NCBI GenBank assembly: GCA_017621655.1
Contig: JAGASS010000028.1
Location: forward strand, 1 to 61,664
DNA: 61,664 bases
Source of the DNA: Clostridia bacterium
Lineage (GTDB): Bacteria; Bacillota; Clostridia; Oscillospirales; CAG-272
Reading direction: 5' to 3'
Part shown: positions 59,434-61,664 of the stretch, piece by piece
Layout: every line of letters starts with the position of its first letter
How positions within the stretch are numbered: the first letter of the stretch is position 1
Position numbers and translations under genes: made by a program
The notes under the pieces: model-generated
Told to the model about the DNA's origin: nothing
The model's database searches: none
What the model saw: only the letters and a program-made list of their open reading frames with translations

Positions 59434-60318
59434 TCAAATATCGCCGCACATTTTTCTGTAAGCTTTTTCGGCTTGATCGGAAATGAAGAGGGATTCGTCG
59501 TTTTTGCAGGTCTTAAGTAGCTTCTTTGAAGGATAGCCCCAGACGTTAAAGAGGCGCGGACCGATCCACTCGCTTTTTGCGGTGCTGTCGAAAAGTCCCC
59601 GTAACAGGCAGAGAGATGCCTTTTTCGGCTTCATAAAGATTATTTTCATCGGGTGCTTTATGATTGCGAAAATGACCTTTGGATAATGTGCTGTAATGTT
59701 CGTAAAGGTTATTCCGGGGTGGACGACCGAAAGGGTTACGTCCTCTTCATTTTCAAAAAGGGTATAGAGTGAGAACATAAGGAAGCGCTTTGCGTTACCG
59801 TAAAGCTTGCTTGACGCCTTGCGCGTTACGAAATCAATATCGTTCGGGTCGGTCTTAGAATAATTATGCGCGATGCTTCCGACGGCGATGACTCTGCCGT
59901 TTTTCTTTCGGAGCGTCGGAAGAAGCTTTTTCGTTATGTAGTACGGCGAAAGAAAATTGATCTGAAAAACGTTGCCGTATCCGGTATCGCAGGTCTCCCT
60001 CGGAATGCTGTACGCGCCTGCGTTGTGAATCAAAATATCCGGCTCGGCTTTGATAAGCTCCTCTGTTGCCTTAATTACCGACGCGCCGCTTTGAAGGTCG
60101 CACTGTATGAGAGACACCGTAGCACCGTATTTTTCACGAAGCTCTGATGCATGTGCTTCGGAGCGTGACTTATTGCGGTCAACGAGGATAAGAGACGCGC
60201 CGAGGCGTGATAGATACGCGCAAAGCGGAGCGCCGAGACCGCCCGTTGATCCGGTAATAGCGACTGTCTTTCCCGAGAGGGAGGAAGTATTCTTTTTTAA
60301 CCATTTTTCGATACTCAT
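59434..60318 (-). CDS. Short-chain dehydrogenase/reductase
   Basis: A 294-residue SDR. The NAD(P) loop is AITGSTGGLGAPLC (TGxxxGxG, about 20-33), the NAG motif is IHNAGAYS (about 99-106), and the catalytic Ser is in VGSIAHNYSK with YGNAKRFLM supplying Tyr-x3-Lys (about 173-177). The sequence most resembles retinol dehydrogenase/WW-domain oxidoreductase-like SDRs; the substrate is unknown. GAGGT precedes ATG 60318. It lies alone, divergent from the LytTR gene. Confidence 0.9.
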   Translation of the reverse strand: MSIEKWLKKNTSSLSGKTVAITGSTGGLGAPLCAYLSRLGASLILVDRNKSRSEAHASELREKYGATVSLIQCDLQSGASVIKATEELIKAEPDILIHNAGAYSIPRETCDTGYGNVFQINFLSPYYITKKLLPTLRKKNGRVIAVGSIAHNYSKTDPNDIDFVTRKASSKLYGNAKRFLMFSLYTLFENEEDVTLSVVHPGITFTNITAHYPKVIFAIIKHPMKIIFMKPKKASLCLLRGLFDSTAKSEWIGPRLFNVWGYPSKKLLKTCKNDESLFISDQAEKAYRKMCGDI

Positions 60319-60415
60319 ATTATACCTCTTTCATCTCAATATAGTAGCACAGAATATGGCTTTTTGCAATAAGAAGCCGAATATCTTTACAAAATAACCG
60401 ATTTCCGTTTATATA

Positions 60416-60444
60416 TTGAAAAAGGATGAAAGCTGTTTTATAAT
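60416..60444 (+). promoter_or_regulatory. Promoter of the LytTR-DUF3021 operon
   Basis: TTGAAA (60416-60421), a 17-bp spacer and TATAAT (60439-60444). Confidence 0.78.
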
Positions 60445-60461
60445 ATTTTTGAGGTGATCAG

Positions 60462-60893
60462 ATGAAATTCAGCTTAATACTCGGCGAAGAATACGAGGGC
60501 GAGGTCGTAATTTACGCAAAAGAGGAAAATGCGACAGTGAGCGCGATAAGAGCCATCTGCGAAAAAGAGGAGAAGAATATTGTCGGATATTCGGACGGCG
60601 GAATATATACCTTAAGTCCGTATGAAATCGACTGCTTTGTGAGCGAAAAGGATCAGCTTTTTGCTTATACGGCGGTGGGAAAGCTGCGCATAAAAAGCCG
60701 TTTGAGCAAGATCGAAGAGGATCTGCCGTCCTGTTTTATAAGGATAAATCAGTCCTGTATTGCGAATTTGAATATGATCGAAAGATTTGACGCATCGTTT
60801 TCGGGAACACTCGGGGTCATTTTCAAAAACGGCTACCGAGATTACGTTTCGAGACGAAATCTGAAAAAGGTCAAGGAAAGGATAGGTATCTGA
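60462..60893 (+). CDS. LytTR-type DNA-binding regulator
   Basis: A 143-residue transcription regulator without a response-regulator receiver domain. The C-terminal LytTR domain (about 45-143) carries the SRLSKIEEDLPSCFIRINQS and YRDYVSRRNLKKVKERI segments that bind DNA as beta strands. The N-terminal ~45 residues are a small unrelated domain. Stand-alone LytTR proteins next to DUF3021 membrane proteins form a common Firmicutes pair, thought to be a membrane-controlled autoregulatory unit. Here DUF3021 starts one base after the stop. Confidence 0.92.
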   Translation: MKFSLILGEEYEGEVVIYAKEENATVSAIRAICEKEEKNIVGYSDGGIYTLSPYEIDCFVSEKDQLFAYTAVGKLRIKSRLSKIEEDLPSCFIRINQSCIANLNMIERFDASFSGTLGVIFKNGYRDYVSRRNLKKVKERIGI

Positions 60894-60894
60894 T

Positions 60895-61314
60895 ATGAAT
60901 AAGTATCTTAAGGAATTCTTCCATCGCGGACTGATATTCGGCGGCTTCGGACCGATAATTATGGGAATCATATACGCGGTAATACAACGCACGGAAAGCG
61001 GATTTTCGCTTAGCGGCGACGAGGTGCTTTTGGCGATCGTTTCTACCTATATTATCGCCTTTGTTCAGGCGGGAGCAAGTGTGCTCAATCAGATCGAAAC
61101 GCGCTCTCCGCTCCTTATGACAGGGGCGCATTTGTCTTTGCTTTACATTACTTACGTCGGCGCGTACCTTGTCAATAGCTGGATACCGTTTAAGCCCGAA
61201 GCGCTCGGAATATTTACCGCCGTTTTCATTATCGGCTACGCGGTAATTTGGCTTACTGTGTATATCTCGGTAAAAGCCGTCAGCCGCAAGCTTAACGGAA
61301 AGCTGAAAGGGTAA
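60895..61314 (+). CDS. DUF3021 membrane protein
   Basis: A 139-residue protein with four predicted transmembrane helices (about 10-32, 42-64, 72-92, 100-122), matching DUF3021. Its partner is the LytTR regulator immediately upstream; the membrane protein probably inhibits or senses for that regulator, by analogy with other LytTR regulatory systems. No terminator is evident directly after the gene. Confidence 0.9.
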   Translation: MNKYLKEFFHRGLIFGGFGPIIMGIIYAVIQRTESGFSLSGDEVLLAIVSTYIIAFVQAGASVLNQIETRSPLLMTGAHLSLLYITYVGAYLVNSWIPFKPEALGIFTAVFIIGYAVIWLTVYISVKAVSRKLNGKLKG

Positions 61315-61377
61315 AACGCTCTGCGCATTTTTTACCAAAAATGTTAATTTGATATTGCATTTATGCGCATAATGTGA

Positions 61378-61500
61378 TATACTGTTAGTGAGGGTAGTAT
61401 AACTCCTCGTAACGACTTGTATCGAAAGCGGTGAAATGCGCTTTGAGTGATGCGCTCCCGCGGAATCTTAGGGGCAAATTGCTCGGAAAAGAAAATAAAA
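61378..61500 (+). ncRNA. Candidate structured RNA upstream of the IS element
   Basis: About 120 bp with no gene but with pairing potential: GAGG/CTCCTC, TCG-TAA-CGA, and a larger stem GCGG...GCGC-TTTGAGTGAT-GCGC-TC-CCGC (about 61429-61463). TATACT near 61377-61382 could be a -10 box. I cannot match it to a riboswitch family I know. The gene it would serve is replaced by, or lies beyond, the IS element. Confidence 0.3.
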
Positions 61501-61523
61501 AGCACGTAAGCCGCATAGGGGTC

Positions 61524-61664
61524 TGATATGCACCCCAAAAGTTAGACACTTTTGGAGGTGCATATTTTTATGGGAAAAACAGGCAGAAAAAACAAAACAT
61601 ACTCGCCAGAATTCAAAATAGGTGTTATAATGGATATGCGAGAACACCACCTTGGGTATCGTGA
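61524..61664 (+). mobile_element. Left end of an IS3-family insertion sequence (partial)
   Basis: TGATATGCACCCCAAAAGTT resembles the left inverted repeat of IS3-family (IS150-group) elements. GCACCCCAAAAGT pairs with ACTTTTGGAGGTGC (61530-61562, one bulged base), a hairpin that would hide the ribosome site of orfA in read-through transcripts. The rest lies beyond the window. Confidence 0.75.
61570..61664 (+). CDS. IS3-family transposase OrfA (partial, 5' end)
   Basis: Thirty-one codons starting at ATG 61570 after GGAGGTG. The sequence MGKTGRKNKTYSPEFKIGV is the usual start of the OrfA helix-turn-helix protein of IS3-family elements (basic head, then YSPEFK). The window ends inside the gene, so OrfB with the DDE domain is not visible. 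Confidence 0.8.
   Translation, partial: MGKTGRKNKTYSPEFKIGVIMDMREHHLGYR

Noticed and set aside
61422..61445. GGTGAAATGCG segment as a 16S rRNA fragment
   Set aside because: Only about eleven bases match and the flanks do not; treated as chance.

Overview
The window looks like chromosomal DNA from a spore-forming, Gram-positive anaerobe of the class Clostridia (Bacillota), most like an uncultured gut Oscillospirales-type genome. The evidence is the spore-coat operon cotJABC, a GerW/YtfJ sporulation protein, a DacF-type carboxypeptidase, an M23 protein with SpoIIQ-like layout, typical Firmicutes operons (scpA-scpB, trmK-nif3, tig-clpP-clpX, rpmG-secE-nusG-rplK-rplA), strong Shine-Dalgarno sites and many sigma-A promoters with 17-bp spacers. 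The core genes have moderate GC. A few genes (566-1453, 21641-22297, and less clearly 46991-50419) are visibly AT-richer and look acquired.

Layout. 1-2060 is an integration hot-spot: a truncated tyrosine integrase, an AT-rich orphan gene, one intact tRNA-Pro(UGG) and two decayed tRNA-Pro copies behind a shared promoter. 2139-3245 is cotJABC. 3246-4049 holds clustered palindromic repeats, then the first of three structured leader RNAs, which drives a lipoprotein gene. 6039-9655 has a HAD phosphatase, asnA, a lipid kinase and a YihY membrane protein. 9705-18112 is a long plus-strand block: ymdB, lon, engB, M50 protease, scpA, scpB, DUF2953, gerW, dacF. 18490-20939 holds rluB and a GH20 enzyme. 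21429-22297 is leader copy B with a membrane protein. 22344-29262 is housekeeping (HIT, DUF1858, trmK, nif3, pyk, yraN, dipeptidase, thrC, DUF1540). 29343-40796 has a phosphoesterase, tig, an SGNH hydrolase, clpP, clpX, rlmB, a large protein that looks like a catalytically dead P1B-type ATPase, and a radical-SAM pair. 40789-46536 includes DUF4363/DUF421, the rpmG-to-rplA translation block, a CPBP protease and mnmA. 46778-50419 is leader copy C with a large GLUG and Cys/His-repeat surface protein. The rest holds mtaB, an M29 aminopeptidase, aspartate kinase, an SGNH hydrolase, 1-phosphofructokinase, an M23 peptidase, an LtaS-like enzyme, an SDR, a LytTR/DUF3021 pair and, at the right edge, the left end of an IS3-family element.

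Most notable: three leader RNAs (3767-4011, 21429-21618, 46778-46972) differ in sequence but share one architecture. Each has a sigma-A promoter, a transcript that should start at the base of a long rod-like stem, a short single-stranded element, and a perfect intrinsic terminator just before an envelope-protein gene. In each copy the short element can pair with the apex of that copy's own terminator, and the paired bases differ between copies while pairing is kept. This points to an attenuation device I cannot match to a known riboswitch class. The second most notable item is the pseudo-P-type ATPase at 35030-38275.
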